This document shows positions 1 through 8,110 of a stretch of 64,000 nt of DNA, one piece after another. The stretch comes from an uncultured Chloroflexota bacterium (GTDB lineage Bacteria > Chloroflexota > Anaerolineae > Anaerolineales > Anaerolineaceae): contig CADATZ010000004.1 in NCBI GenBank assembly GCA_902791025.1, forward strand, positions 62,001-126,000, in the 5' to 3' direction. The notes under the pieces are model-generated. The model was not told where the DNA came from, searched no databases, and worked only from the letters and a program-made list of their open reading frames with translations. The position numbers and the translations under genes were made by a program. Every line of letters begins with the position of its first letter. The stretch's first letter is position 1.

Positions 1-219
1 AGCGGTTATGACATTTCCGTACATGTTAATGGCGGTGGTGTAACCGGACAAACTGATGCTGTCAAATTGGGTCTTGCACGTGCGCTCGTCAAGATGGATG
101 AGAACTTGAAACCGGATCTTTCTCATGCCGGTTTGCTCTCCCGCGATGCCCGCATTAAGGAACGCAAGAAGCCAGGTTTGAAGCGTGCCCGTAAGGCTCC
201 TACCTATACAAAACGTTAA
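1..219 (+). CDS. rpsI: 30S ribosomal protein S9, C-terminal part (5' end outside window)
   Basis: The window opens in frame inside this gene; 72 codons plus a TAA stop are visible. The product is a component of the small ribosomal subunit head, whose basic C-terminal tail reaches the P-site tRNA. The visible part has the S9 signature region VNGGGVTGQTDAVKLGLARA, followed by the conserved segment with LLSRDAR, KERKKPG and the basic tail ending KAPTYTKR. The terminal Lys-Arg is the hallmark of the family. In most bacteria rplM (L13) lies just upstream, so it is expected left of the window. A Rho-independent terminator follows 58 bases after the stop. Identification is secure; only the N-terminal half is missing, because of the window edge. 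Confidence 0.97.
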   Translation, partial: SGYDISVHVNGGGVTGQTDAVKLGLARALVKMDENLKPDLSHAGLLSRDARIKERKKPGLKRARKAPTYTKR

Positions 220-276
220 TTTGTATCTCTTGGGGATTTCCTCAGGGAAAGATACAGTTTTGTAAAAGTGGATATG

Positions 277-300
277 AAGACCGGTTTTTCCGGTCTTTTT
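277..300 (+). terminator. Rho-independent terminator of the rpsI transcript
   Basis: An 8-bp perfect stem AAGACCGG / CCGGTCTT with a five-T loop is followed directly by a T run. It lies 58 bases after the rpsI stop, in the right orientation to end the ribosomal-protein transcript. Confidence 0.85.
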
Positions 301-304
301 ATAT

Positions 305-329
305 AAGAAGGCGGCAATGCCGCCTTCTT
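305..329. terminator. Second hairpin between convergent rpsI and nagB, probable terminator
   Basis: An 11-bp perfect stem AAGAAGGCGGC / GCCGCCTTCTT with a 3-base loop sits between the converging rpsI and nagB genes. On the minus strand it comes 36 bases after the nagB stop and is followed by TTCTTATAT, which is only moderately U-rich. It may end the nagB transcript or back up the first hairpin. Confidence 0.55.
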
Positions 330-364
330 TATGAAAAAATTTATTCTTTATAGGTATAATTTTT

Positions 365-1153
365 TTAAAGTCTTTCTGTCTTTTCGATGTCAAGAAAATA
401 TTTATAGGTGTCAACAGTGAGTTCACCGCAGGCAGCTTCATCACAGGCGATGATGGCACCATTATGGAGTTGGAGTGCACTGCAGGTCCATTTTTGACTG
501 ACGCCGCCTTCAACGGTAGCTGCGAGCGCGCGTGCTTTGTTGTGGCCTGATATCAGCACCAAGACCTCTTTAGAGTCGGTCACAGTTCCAATACCCACAG
601 AAAGTGCTTTAGCAGGTACCTTTTCCGGATCATTACCAAAAAAGCGCGCGTTAACGATGCGGGTATCCGTGGTTAAAACACGAACACCGGTTCGGGATGA
701 AAGGGAAGTGAATGGCTCATTGAATGCCAGGTGCCCATCAACGCCGATACCGCCCATAAAAAGATCAATGCCACCGTAGGAAGCGATTCTTTCTTCATAA
801 GAGGCGCATTCTTCTTCCGGATCATCTGTCATCCCATTCAGAATATTGATGTTTTCCGCGGGAATTTCGATATGATCAAAGAGATTTTCGTGCATGAAAT
901 ACCAGTAACTCTGGTCATTGTCGTGTGGCAGACCAAGATACTCATCCATGTTGAAGGTTACCACATTCCGGAAGGAAAGTTCGCCGCTTTTATTCATGCG
1001 GATCAGTTCCCGGTAAACGCCAATTGGGGAGGACCCGGTAGGCAGACCCAAGACGAAAGGACGATTTTCTTTATGATCGCGGATCTTTTTGGCAATATAA
1101 TTTGCCGCCCAGAGGCTCATTTTTTCATAATTATCCTGAATAACAACTCTCAT
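365..1153 (-). CDS. nagB: Glucosamine-6-phosphate deaminase
   Basis: This 262-residue cytoplasmic enzyme converts glucosamine 6-phosphate to fructose 6-phosphate and ammonia, feeding amino sugars into glycolysis. Family motifs are intact: GLPTGSSPIGVYREL (residues 36-50), the NMDEY loop with Asp70, and GVDGHLAFNEP, which supplies the catalytic Asp139, His141 and Glu146 (equivalent to Asp141, His143 and Glu148 of E. coli NagB). The length matches the family. The start has a GCGAGG ribosome-binding site. glmM, next upstream on the same strand, acts in the opposite direction on the same sugar (toward UDP-GlcNAc), so this pair forms an amino-sugar node. The 131-base gap to glmM leaves room for a separate promoter, but none is obvious. 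Confidence 0.96.
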   Translation of the reverse strand: MRVVIQDNYEKMSLWAANYIAKKIRDHKENRPFVLGLPTGSSPIGVYRELIRMNKSGELSFRNVVTFNMDEYLGLPHDNDQSYWYFMHENLFDHIEIPAENINILNGMTDDPEEECASYEERIASYGGIDLFMGGIGVDGHLAFNEPFTSLSSRTGVRVLTTDTRIVNARFFGNDPEKVPAKALSVGIGTVTDSKEVLVLISGHNKARALAATVEGGVSQKWTCSALQLHNGAIIACDEAACGELTVDTYKYFLDIEKTERL

Positions 1154-1284
1154 GTTTACCTCGCTTCATCAATATTAGGTGGTGACCTGCATTCTGAAGG
1201 GCGGAAGCAATGTCACCTGATTTTGAAAAGAAAAGTGCAAAAATATCTTACAAGAGTACCGAAGCAATTCAAAAAAAGGAGATA

Positions 1285-2634
1285 CTAATCGATAAGATGT
1301 CCTTTACCACGAATAACTTCGATAACATCGTCCACATATTTCTCACAGAGTTTGTCTGACCCGGCTTCCACCATGACGCGGATCACCGGTTCCGTACCGG
1401 ATTCGCGGACGAGAATACGGCCATCGTTACCGAGAGCTTTTGCAGCAGTCTGGACAGCGGCCTGGACGTCCGGGTCATTTTGTGCGTCCGGTTTGCTCTT
1501 GACCTTGACATTTTTCAATACCTGCGGATAGAATTTGACCGGAGCAGCCAATTCACTCATCGGCTTCTTTTTTGCCAGCATCACCTCCATCAGTTTCAAA
1601 CTGGTGAGAATGCCGTCACCGGTGGTGGCGTATTTTGAAAAGATAATATGTCCGGACTGTTCACCGCCGATGCGGTGACCGTTTTTGACCATGTTCTCAT
1701 AAACATACTTGTCGCCAACTTTGGTTTTCTCATATTCAATTCCAACCGCATCCAGTGCTTTATAAAGGCCAAAATTGGACATGACCGTGGTGACGATCTT
1801 ATTGTTCAACAATTTGCCGCGTTCCTTCATGTACAGGCCATAGATATAAAGAATGTGATCACCGGTCACGACATTGCCTTTTTCATCCACACATAGACAG
1901 CGATCCGCGTCGCCATCATAGGCAAAACCGACATTCAGGTCATTTTCCACGACGAATTTCTGTAGGTGTTCGATGTGAGTCGAGCCGCAATCGCGATTGA
2001 TATTCAATCCATCCGGTTCCGCGTTAATGACGTAAGTTTTGGCGCCTATAGCATCGAAGACACTTTTAGCGATCTGCCAGGCGGAGCCATTGGCAGCATC
2101 AATACCGACCTTGATGTTTTTGAAGCTGTATTTTGACAATCCGATCAGATAGCCGATATAGCGGTTACGTCCGGCGGCGTAATCTACAGTACAGCCGATT
2201 TCATCGCGCTCAGCCATTGGGATTTCCACACCGCCGTCGAGGTATTCCTCGATGCGCAGCAGTGTCTCTTCGTCCATCTTTTCCCCGTTGCTGTTGACGA
2301 TTTTGATGCCGTTGTCGTAATAGGGATTATGTGAGGCAGAAATCATGATGCCGCAGTCGAAATCATCTGTTCGCGCGATATAGGAGACGGAAGGAGTGGT
2401 GGTGACGTGCATAATATAGGCATCCGCACCGGAGGCGGTCAACCCCGTACAGAGTGCGTATTCAAACATATAACTGGACCGGCGGGTGTCTTTTCCGATC
2501 ACGACTTTGGCCTTTTTATTGAGTCGTTTCCCGTAATACCAGCCCAGAAACCGTCCGATCTGAACCGCGTGCTCAAAGGTCAGTTCCTTATTTGCTTCAC
2601 CGCGGAATCCATCGGTTCCAAAATATTTTCCCAT
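1285..2634 (-). CDS. glmM: Phosphoglucosamine mutase
   Basis: The 449-residue cytoplasmic enzyme interconverts glucosamine 6-phosphate and glucosamine 1-phosphate, the step before UDP-GlcNAc synthesis for peptidoglycan and glycans. The alpha-D-phosphohexomutase layout is complete: N-terminal GTDGFRG, the active-site phosphoserine loop ISASHNP (Ser101), the Mg-binding DGDADR at about residue 240, the sugar-binding GGEQSGH, and the C-terminal phosphate-binding RESGTEP. Length and the N-terminal FGTDGFRGEAN favour GlmM over phosphomannomutase or phosphoglucomutase. The ATG is preceded by AAGGA. Transcribed toward nagB. Confidence 0.94.
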   Translation of the reverse strand: MGKYFGTDGFRGEANKELTFEHAVQIGRFLGWYYGKRLNKKAKVVIGKDTRRSSYMFEYALCTGLTASGADAYIMHVTTTPSVSYIARTDDFDCGIMISASHNPYYDNGIKIVNSNGEKMDEETLLRIEEYLDGGVEIPMAERDEIGCTVDYAAGRNRYIGYLIGLSKYSFKNIKVGIDAANGSAWQIAKSVFDAIGAKTYVINAEPDGLNINRDCGSTHIEHLQKFVVENDLNVGFAYDGDADRCLCVDEKGNVVTGDHILYIYGLYMKERGKLLNNKIVTTVMSNFGLYKALDAVGIEYEKTKVGDKYVYENMVKNGHRIGGEQSGHIIFSKYATTGDGILTSLKLMEVMLAKKKPMSELAAPVKFYPQVLKNVKVKSKPDAQNDPDVQAAVQTAAKALGNDGRILVRESGTEPVIRVMVEAGSDKLCEKYVDDVIEVIRGKGHLID

Positions 2635-2705
2635 AAAAACAATCCTTATTGATAATAATCAGGTCTAATTTTCGGTAATTATAACTGATTATCAAATGAA
2701 AAGAA

Positions 2706-2744
2706 CAAAAAAGGGCGAAGTGCCAATCAATGCTCCGCCCTTTC
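2706..2744 (-). terminator. Rho-independent terminator downstream of the aquaporin gene
   Basis: Read on the minus strand, the stem AAAGGGCGGAG / CTTCGCCCTTT is followed by TTTTTTG. It lies about 30 bases beyond the aquaporin stop and ends that transcript before glmM. Confidence 0.75.
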
Positions 2745-2774
2745 TTTTGTTGGAAAATAGTATAATACAGAAAC

Positions 2775-3428
2775 TTAATTTTCCGCATCCAGGAATTTAT
2801 AAATCACAGCCGCCAAGGCGCCGCCGATGAGTGGTGCAACAATGAACACCCAAACGCATTTCAGCGCGTCGCCGCCCATGAACAGAGCAGGACCGAAGGA
2901 GCGGGCAGGATTCACGGAAGTACCGGTGAAGAAAATGCCCAGCAGATGGACAAGAGTCAGGGAGAGGCCAATGACCAGACCGGCGATGCGGCCATATTCC
3001 TTCTTGGAAGTGACACCGAGAATAGCCAGAACGAAGACACAGGTCAGGATGATCTCGATGATGATGGATTTGATGGCGGAACCGTCATAGAGGCCATTGG
3101 TACCGAGGCCATAAGCCTTACCGGTCAGTGCGGCCAACAGACCCGCACCGGCGATACCACCGAGGAACTGGGCGCAAACGTAACCAACGAAATCAGTGAC
3201 GCTCATTTTGCCGCTGCAAAGCATGGCAAGGGAAACTGCCGGATTGATATGGCATCCGGAGACGTTACCGATAGAGTAAGCCATGGCGACGATCACCAGA
3301 CCGAAAGCCAACGCAGTGATCAGGTAAGCGGCATTTCCTTCCGCAGTGCAGCCGGTAACGGCAGCGGTTCCGCAAGCAAAAAAGACCAGGACGAACGTCC
3401 CGATAAACTCAGCAATATATTTTTTCAT
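2775..3428 (-). CDS. Aquaporin, MIP family, AqpZ-type water channel
   Basis: A 217-residue inner-membrane channel with six predicted transmembrane helices and two half-helices that carry the NPA motifs: GCHINPAVSLAM in the first half and TSVNPARSFGPALF in the second. The short loop after the second NPA, without the Asp found after NPAR in glycerol facilitators, and the overall length (GlpF proteins are about 260 residues or more) favour a water channel of the AqpZ type over a glycerol facilitator. Start chosen at the ATG behind TAAGGAGA. It appears monocistronic, with its own terminator at 2706-2744. No glycerol kinase or dehydrogenase lies nearby, which agrees with a role in water rather than glycerol movement. 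Confidence 0.9.
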   Translation of the reverse strand: MKKYIAEFIGTFVLVFFACGTAAVTGCTAEGNAAYLITALAFGLVIVAMAYSIGNVSGCHINPAVSLAMLCSGKMSVTDFVGYVCAQFLGGIAGAGLLAALTGKAYGLGTNGLYDGSAIKSIIIEIILTCVFVLAILGVTSKKEYGRIAGLVIGLSLTLVHLLGIFFTGTSVNPARSFGPALFMGGDALKCVWVFIVAPLIGGALAAVIYKFLDAEN

Positions 3429-3504
3429 TCAATATCTCCTTATTTCAAAATCGAGCTGAAATTATAACACCGAACGAAAAATTCAGCATAAAATACAGAA
3501 GATT

Positions 3505-3981
3505 TCACTCCACGATATCCGCATATTTCACCGGGATCACCTTTTCGAGGTCAAAGGGCGCAAGCTCTACCTGAATCCCGATATGCCCTCCGCTGAACAA
3601 AATCTTTGGAATGTCCCGCGCGCTGATATCAACAACTGTCGGGAAAAACTTTTTCATCCCGATTGGAGAACAGCCCCCATGAATATACCCGGTGAGCGGC
3701 AGCAGCTCTTTGGATTTGATCATTTCGATGTTTTTCTCGCCAACTGCCTCAGCAGCTTTTTTCAAATCCAATTCAAAACAGCAGGGAACAACGAAAACGT
3801 AATGCTGCCCGGATCTGCCAACGGTCACAAGCGTCTTGAAGACGTTCAGCGGATCTTTGCCGAGCAGATCTGCAACCTCTGTACCGCTGGCAGCAGTTAC
3901 ACTATCGCCATAGCTGTAGGCGTTATAGTCGATCTTGTGCTGCTCCAGCACCCGCATAACGTTGGTTTTGTTATTTTTCAT
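3505..3981 (-). CDS. ybaK: Cys-tRNA(Pro)/Cys-tRNA(Cys) deacylase, YbaK/EbsC family
   Basis: A 158-residue trans-editing protein of the YbaK fold, whose characterised members remove cysteine mischarged onto tRNA-Pro. Family marks are the Lys in VFKTLV (about residue 49), which is essential in YbaK, and the block GYIHGGCSPIGMKKFFP typical of YbaK rather than the ProX or INS branches. It starts 17 bases after the upstream DUF3048 gene on the same strand, so the two are probably co-transcribed. The ribosome-binding site is weak. The functional tie to the DUF3048 protein is unknown. Orthology to YbaK is well supported; substrate preference is inherited from the family. Confidence 0.88.
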   Translation of the reverse strand: MKNNKTNVMRVLEQHKIDYNAYSYGDSVTAASGTEVADLLGKDPLNVFKTLVTVGRSGQHYVFVVPCCFELDLKKAAEAVGEKNIEMIKSKELLPLTGYIHGGCSPIGMKKFFPTVVDISARDIPKILFSGGHIGIQVELAPFDLEKVIPVKYADIVE

Positions 3982-3998
3982 GTTCTGCTCGTATATAA

Positions 3999-5195
3999 TT
4001 ATTTGCTTCCGTTGAGTTTGATATCAAACTGCCCAAGTTCCTGAACCTCCTGCATCACTTCTTCCAAAGCTTCCGGTTTGAACCCGATATAAGGGATCTT
4101 CCAGTGACCGCTGGCAGGCATGATTTCTTTTCCAAGTTCTGCTTCTACTTCATAATAAGGGTTCCCCGGCATCACGACATGAACCCATGTCTGCCCAGGT
4201 TTGAGTTGGAAATTATTTCCCTCTGAGTCAAGAATGCGAAGTGGACGCAGCCGGTTGGACTCACGTTCAAAAGAATCACTTTTTGAAGTCCAGGTGGCGT
4301 TGTAAAGCTTCCCGTCCCGGAAAATCAGTGCTTGATTGGAATCAGCATAATTAAAGTTAACAGTGAACAATCCCAGATAATGCGGCTGATCCGGGACCCA
4401 GTCATGATGTGCCATCAGGATAATGATATTTTCAACTCCAACCTGCTGACTGTTGGAAGAGTCGACATCTTCCACAAGAGAATAAGGATCCTCGATGGTG
4501 TTCTGCATGCGGTAATATTTTCCGGTTTCTTCGTTGTAACGCCAAAGGATCTGATTGGCTTTCGCATAGCGGAAGAAAAGGGAGTTGGCTGTAACGCCGC
4601 CCTCCGGCGGAAGCTCACTGAAAGCGTAATTCATGTTGTTCACGTCAGCCGGTTTGGCAAGTTTTTTCCATTTTTCCAGGATATGCTCATAATTTTCCAA
4701 CGGAAGTTTTGGATATTCCTGCCATCCGCCTGTCCCGTACCAGAGTTCAAGGTTATAAATTCCGGAATTCAGGATCGACTGAGATGTACCTCCGGCAATG
4801 ATGATGCCGTTATATTGGCGCCGCAATTCTTCAAGACCGTAAATAGCAGAGGAAACCCGCGCGACATCTCCTTCCGGTTTGTCTCCATAAAACATCAGAA
4901 TAGGGCGTGATTCTTCTCCGCTCACATACATTTCAAAAACCCATTGAGCCTGGCTGTGCCCGGATGATGGACGAAAGGTGGACGGGTAGCGTACGATTGG
5001 GATAAAGACCGGCGGAACCTGAAGCATATCCGGGTCAGAGACCGGCAGGCCGGTAAGCGGGTTGATGTTCCGTGCAGGGTCATGGACCGAATTGCTGATC
5101 ATCGGTCCGGTTTCCTCCACATTCTGAAATGCTGACGAACACAAAACGCTCAGAATTACAGCTGTAAGAAATAAGATAGTGCGAAGGGTTTTCAT
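3999..5195 (-). CDS. Secreted DUF3048 domain protein (YerB-like)
   Basis: I chose the ATG at 5195 because GGGAGGAGAG sits just before it and the protein then begins with a clean signal peptide (MKTLRT followed by a hydrophobic stretch to about residue 19). A longer frame begins 9 codons earlier but would put the ribosome-binding site inside the gene. The 398-residue product has the DUF3048 start signature NPLTGLPV, then the FRPSSGHSQAQWVFE block, which resembles the 'RPQSG..AD.VYE' core, and a RVSSA element matching the usual PVRSAR. The Cys near residue 19 lacks a good lipobox, so secretion rather than lipidation is likely. YerB-type proteins are extracytoplasmic and of unknown biochemical function. 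First gene of a two-gene unit with ybaK. Confidence 0.8.
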   Translation of the reverse strand: MKTLRTILFLTAVILSVLCSSAFQNVEETGPMISNSVHDPARNINPLTGLPVSDPDMLQVPPVFIPIVRYPSTFRPSSGHSQAQWVFEMYVSGEESRPILMFYGDKPEGDVARVSSAIYGLEELRRQYNGIIIAGGTSQSILNSGIYNLELWYGTGGWQEYPKLPLENYEHILEKWKKLAKPADVNNMNYAFSELPPEGGVTANSLFFRYAKANQILWRYNEETGKYYRMQNTIEDPYSLVEDVDSSNSQQVGVENIIILMAHHDWVPDQPHYLGLFTVNFNYADSNQALIFRDGKLYNATWTSKSDSFERESNRLRPLRILDSEGNNFQLKPGQTWVHVVMPGNPYYEVEAELGKEIMPASGHWKIPYIGFKPEALEEVMQEVQELGQFDIKLNGSK

Positions 5196-5391
5196 TTGTT
5201 TCTCTCTCCTCCCATTCGACAAATTTTAATAACCATGCTTTTATTTTACACAATTTTTACAGTTTTTGTTTCAAAGTTTGAAGTTGCATTTTTCTCTGTT
5301 TTTGTTTTTCTTTGATTTTTTTTAATCAGCTGGATTCTGTTGAGTATTTTCTTTTCCTCAGTTATTTTATTATATAAGTATGTTCTATAAT

Positions 5392-5419
5392 ATTATATCT
5401 ATAAAAATGGGTTTGTCAA
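5392..5419 (-). promoter_or_regulatory. Sigma70-type promoter for the DUF3048-ybaK unit
   Basis: On the minus strand, a perfect TTGACA (5414-5419) and a perfect TATAAT (5392-5397) are separated by 16 bases in very AT-rich DNA. It points to the DUF3048 gene and implies a leader of roughly 190 bases, in which I see only T-rich sequence. Confidence 0.75.
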
Positions 5420-5493
5420 GTAAATAATATTAGAAACTATCTATAGCAGAATACCGGTTGAAAAATATTGGGATTTTTATTATCCGGTAGAGA

Positions 5494-5523
5494 TTACATT
5501 ATCGCCAATAATGATATTATAAT
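5494..5523 (+). promoter_or_regulatory. Possible galM promoter
   Basis: TATAAT (5518-5523) with a poor TTACAT at -35 (5494-5499) and an 18-base spacer. Initiation would fall near 5530, just before the palindromic repeat, so the repeat would be transcribed as the galM leader. The region 5223-5530 is otherwise AT-rich with no gene. Confidence 0.4.
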
Positions 5524-5532
5524 AAATAAGTA

Positions 5533-5681
5533 TCTATCCAGAAGGGAGCACGCGGGGACTGGCACCTTGTACGGCACAGCCTGGCGTAGCTCCTGCTCTG
5601 AATCCAATCGAGCGAAGCACGTGGGGTCTGGCACCTTGTGCGGCGCAGCCCGCACAAGTGTGCCTGTCCCCATGTGCGCCA
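5533..5681. repeat. Dispersed palindromic element, two adjacent copies (one degenerate), upstream of galM
   Basis: Two head-to-tail copies of the window's palindromic family. The first (about 5538-5600) is degenerate. The second has the middle arms (ACGTGGGGTCTGGCA / TGCCTGTCCCCATGTGCG) and a perfect inner stem CTTGTGCGG / CCGCACAAG at 5634-5657. The element ends one base before the AGGAG of galM, so it forms most of the galM leader. Confidence 0.8.
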
Positions 5682-5693
5682 CAGGAGAAAGAA

Positions 5694-6722
5694 ATGATAA
5701 CCGAACGCATTTTTGGAGAAATCAAGGGGATTCAAGTCCCTGAAGTTACTTTGCATAACGCTGCCGGGATGGAGGTTTCCATTCTCGCGTATGGTGCTAC
5801 GATCCGATCTGTAATCGTTCCGACTACCGACGGGAAAAGGATCGATGTCTGCCTGGGATATGACACTATCGACGAATATCTCAAAAACACAGGCCATTTC
5901 GGCGCATCCATCGGCCGCTTTGCCAACAGAATCGGCGGCGCTGCTTTTGATCTGGATGGAGTTCATTACTCACTTGCAGCAAACACCCCTCCGAACCACC
6001 TGCATGGCGGCATCCATGGCTGGGATACCAAGATTTGGAATTACACGACTGATCCGGAAGGGAACAGCGTGACTTTTGTCTGCAAATCCGCGGATATGGA
6101 AGAAGGATATCCCGGTGAAGTTCATGCGGAAGCAAAGTTTACTGTCACGGAAGACAACCGCATGGTCATTGAATACAGCGCGGTCACAGATAAAGCCACA
6201 CCCATCAACATGACCAATCACTGGTATTTCAACATGAACGGGCAGGCATCCGGAGATGTTCTCGGTCATACGCTGCAGCTCATTTCCGAACAGATCACCG
6301 AAACCGATTCAGGACTTGTTCCGACCGGCAAGCTGCTCTCCGTGGAAGGAACGCCTTATGATTTCCGCACCCCGAAAGTGATCGGTACGGACTTCGCGAC
6401 GGTTCGGAAACTGTGCACCGCCGGTTATGACAATAACTTTGTTCTCGGAACTCCCGGTGAGTTCAAGAAGTTCGCGGTCCTGACTGGTGATAAGACCGGC
6501 CTCACCATGACCGGTTATACCAATATGGAAGCGGTCCAGTTTTATACCGGCAACCACATCCATGACCGGAAGGGGAAAGCCAATGCGGAATATCATGATA
6601 TGAGCGGTATGTGCCTCGAACCGCATCATTATCCCGACTGTGTCAATAAACCTGATTTCCCCAGCGCGATCGTCCGCCCGGGTGAGAAATATTATCACCA
6701 CACGGAGTTTCAGTTTAATTGA
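5694..6722 (+). CDS. galM: Aldose 1-epimerase (galactose mutarotase)
   Basis: This 342-residue cytoplasmic enzyme interconverts alpha and beta anomers of aldohexoses, the entry to the Leloir pathway. Diagnostic segments are GASIGRFANRI (sugar-binding Asn/Arg), NHLHGG with the first catalytic-site His, NMTNHWYFNM with the second His, and CLEPHHYPDC, whose Glu is the general base. Start taken at ATG 5694 behind AGGAG; an in-frame GTG at 5658 lies inside the palindromic repeat and is not credible. No galK or galT is nearby. The stop is followed after one base by a heptanucleotide repeat tract, then a bidirectional terminator. Confidence 0.94.
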   Translation: MITERIFGEIKGIQVPEVTLHNAAGMEVSILAYGATIRSVIVPTTDGKRIDVCLGYDTIDEYLKNTGHFGASIGRFANRIGGAAFDLDGVHYSLAANTPPNHLHGGIHGWDTKIWNYTTDPEGNSVTFVCKSADMEEGYPGEVHAEAKFTVTEDNRMVIEYSAVTDKATPINMTNHWYFNMNGQASGDVLGHTLQLISEQITETDSGLVPTGKLLSVEGTPYDFRTPKVIGTDFATVRKLCTAGYDNNFVLGTPGEFKKFAVLTGDKTGLTMTGYTNMEAVQFYTGNHIHDRKGKANAEYHDMSGMCLEPHHYPDCVNKPDFPSAIVRPGEKYYHHTEFQFN

Positions 6723-6723
6723 A

Positions 6724-6751
6724 AAGTTGGAAGTTGTAAGTTGTAAGTTAG
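6724..6751. repeat. Heptanucleotide repeat tract, 4 units
   Basis: Four consecutive 7-mers AAGTTGG, AAGTTGT, AAGTTGT, AAGTTAG begin one base after the galM stop codon. Same family as the tracts at 6851, 9646, 11800, 31541, 33915, 34455, 44104, 47873, 52291, 59931, 61888, 62555 and 62751. Confidence 0.8.
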
Positions 6752-6810
6752 ATATGAGACTTTAGACCACAGACATTGGACTATAATCGGCTGGTATTGC
6801 CGGCCGAAAA

Positions 6811-6842
6811 GAAAAAGGAAGCAAATTTTCGCTTCCTTTTTC
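6811..6842. terminator. Bidirectional terminator between convergent galM and M24 gene
   Basis: A 12-bp perfect stem GAAAAAGGAAGC / GCTTCCTTTTTC with an 8-base loop supplies a T run in both directions and separates the converging galM and M24 genes. Confidence 0.85.
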
Positions 6843-6850
6843 TTTCTTAT

Positions 6851-6920
6851 TGACGTCTGATGTCTTATTGCTAATTTCTAACGTCTAATGTCTGCCCACT
6901 GATCACTGACCACTGGATCA
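6851..6920. repeat. Heptanucleotide repeat tract, 10 units
   Basis: Ten 7-mers in unbroken phase, for example TGACGTC, TGATGTC, TTATTGC, TAATTTC, TAACGTC, TAATGTC, TGCCCAC, TGATCAC, TGACCAC. The last unit contains the stop codon of the M24 gene (complement of 6918-6920). Confidence 0.85.
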
Positions 6921-8099
6921 AAACGTATACGCGGCGGTATAGGGATAGTCCCAGTTCTCGTACCAGCCGACGATCTTACAGCCATTTTCGGTGACGATCA
7001 GTGTATCCTTGGTAATGTATAACTCGCTCACACCGGTATGATAACGGGCACCCAGGGAGAGCACCAGGACCATATCCTTTTCAATCACTGTTTTGTCCGC
7101 TGCGGAGATGAACGGCGGTTCGAAAGGCGTCACACCAATGCCATGGCCGAAACCGAATTCCGGAGCCATGTGCAGACCCATTTCAATCGCTTTCGTCTGG
7201 ATCGCGGCAAAGATATCGCAAGCCACAGCTCCCGGTTTGATCTGCGTGCAGGCAAATCTGCGCAGCTCTGCCATTTTTCCGGCGAAGAATTTCTGGCTGG
7301 AGTTCATCTCGCTTTTGACCATCATGCGGGAGTCATTGGCCCAATATCCGCCCCGAATGGCACACATTTCCAGACGGATAAACTTCCCTTCGAAGAAGTT
7401 TCCGGCTCTGCCTACCGCGTAATAAGGCGCATGAGGCCAGAGCACAGCCGCATCATCTTCGGAAAGAGCCTGTGCGACTGCCCGATAACCATGCACCGGC
7501 ATTCCGCATTCAACGGTATGGATGCGGATAGCTTCCGTAAGGCTTTTTTCACTGGCGGCACCATTGCGGGAGATGTGATGTACCGCGGCGGCAATACCAT
7601 GGTCAGTAAATTCGGCTGATTTTCTGATGCTGCGCTGTTCGGTCGGCAGCTTTACCTGGCGCAGATGACTGAAATCTGATGAAATATCGACAAAAGAAAA
7701 ATCATGAAGCCTGGCGACCATTTTTTCAAAGAGCGTCTGGGCCATCCAGTCGCCGATATAACCAAGGGCGCCCTTTTGACCTTCAAACAATTCAGAAATA
7801 AATGCGCCGGAAATGCTGACTGCAGCGCTCTCAGAATCAATACAGCTTGAGTAGGTGATGATGCTGTCATGCCATCCTGCATTCTGATAGGCAGTGGCCA
7901 GAATTTTCGGACAGGCCAGAAACCGTTTTTCGGCACTGAGGAAAGCGATCACGCAGTGATGCTTCTGACTTGCCAGCATCTGAAGGTTCAAGCCGGTGAC
8001 ATATGCCAGATTCGAGGCATCCGTGATAACCAGACCATCAATTTCCGGATTGGAATGAATATATTTGCTTACTTTTGTAACAATGTTTCTTGCTGACAT
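6918..8099 (-). CDS. M24-fold (aminopeptidase P/creatinase) family protein lacking canonical metal ligands
   Basis: A 393-residue cytoplasmic protein with the two-domain creatinase/prolidase layout: an N-terminal creatinase_N-like domain (about 1-150) and a C-terminal pita-bread domain. Metallo-M24 enzymes use Asp, Asp, His, Glu and Glu. Aligned by eye, the first Asp is Glu (in RLEMCA), the second Asp is displaced by one residue (GYWANDSR), His is kept (FGHGIG), the fourth ligand Glu is Ser (MVLVLSLGARY) and the fifth is Lys (ITKDTLIVTENG). This resembles metal-free relatives such as creatinase more than Xaa-Pro peptidases. Start at ATG 8099 behind AAGGCGGG. It follows its paralogue by 11 bases. 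Substrate unknown. Confidence 0.75.
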   Translation of the reverse strand: MSARNIVTKVSKYIHSNPEIDGLVITDASNLAYVTGLNLQMLASQKHHCVIAFLSAEKRFLACPKILATAYQNAGWHDSIITYSSCIDSESAAVSISGAFISELFEGQKGALGYIGDWMAQTLFEKMVARLHDFSFVDISSDFSHLRQVKLPTEQRSIRKSAEFTDHGIAAAVHHISRNGAASEKSLTEAIRIHTVECGMPVHGYRAVAQALSEDDAAVLWPHAPYYAVGRAGNFFEGKFIRLEMCAIRGGYWANDSRMMVKSEMNSSQKFFAGKMAELRRFACTQIKPGAVACDIFAAIQTKAIEMGLHMAPEFGFGHGIGVTPFEPPFISAADKTVIEKDMVLVLSLGARYHTGVSELYITKDTLIVTENGCKIVGWYENWDYPYTAAYTF

Positions 8100-8110
8100 G
8101 TTTTCCCGCC

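Noticed and set aside
5494..5966. Open frames running through the palindromic repeats (proteins beginning MGTGTL or MAHMGTGTL and similar)
   Set aside because: They recur at every repeat copy on both strands because the element itself is open in several frames; no ribosome-binding sites and no protein-like composition.
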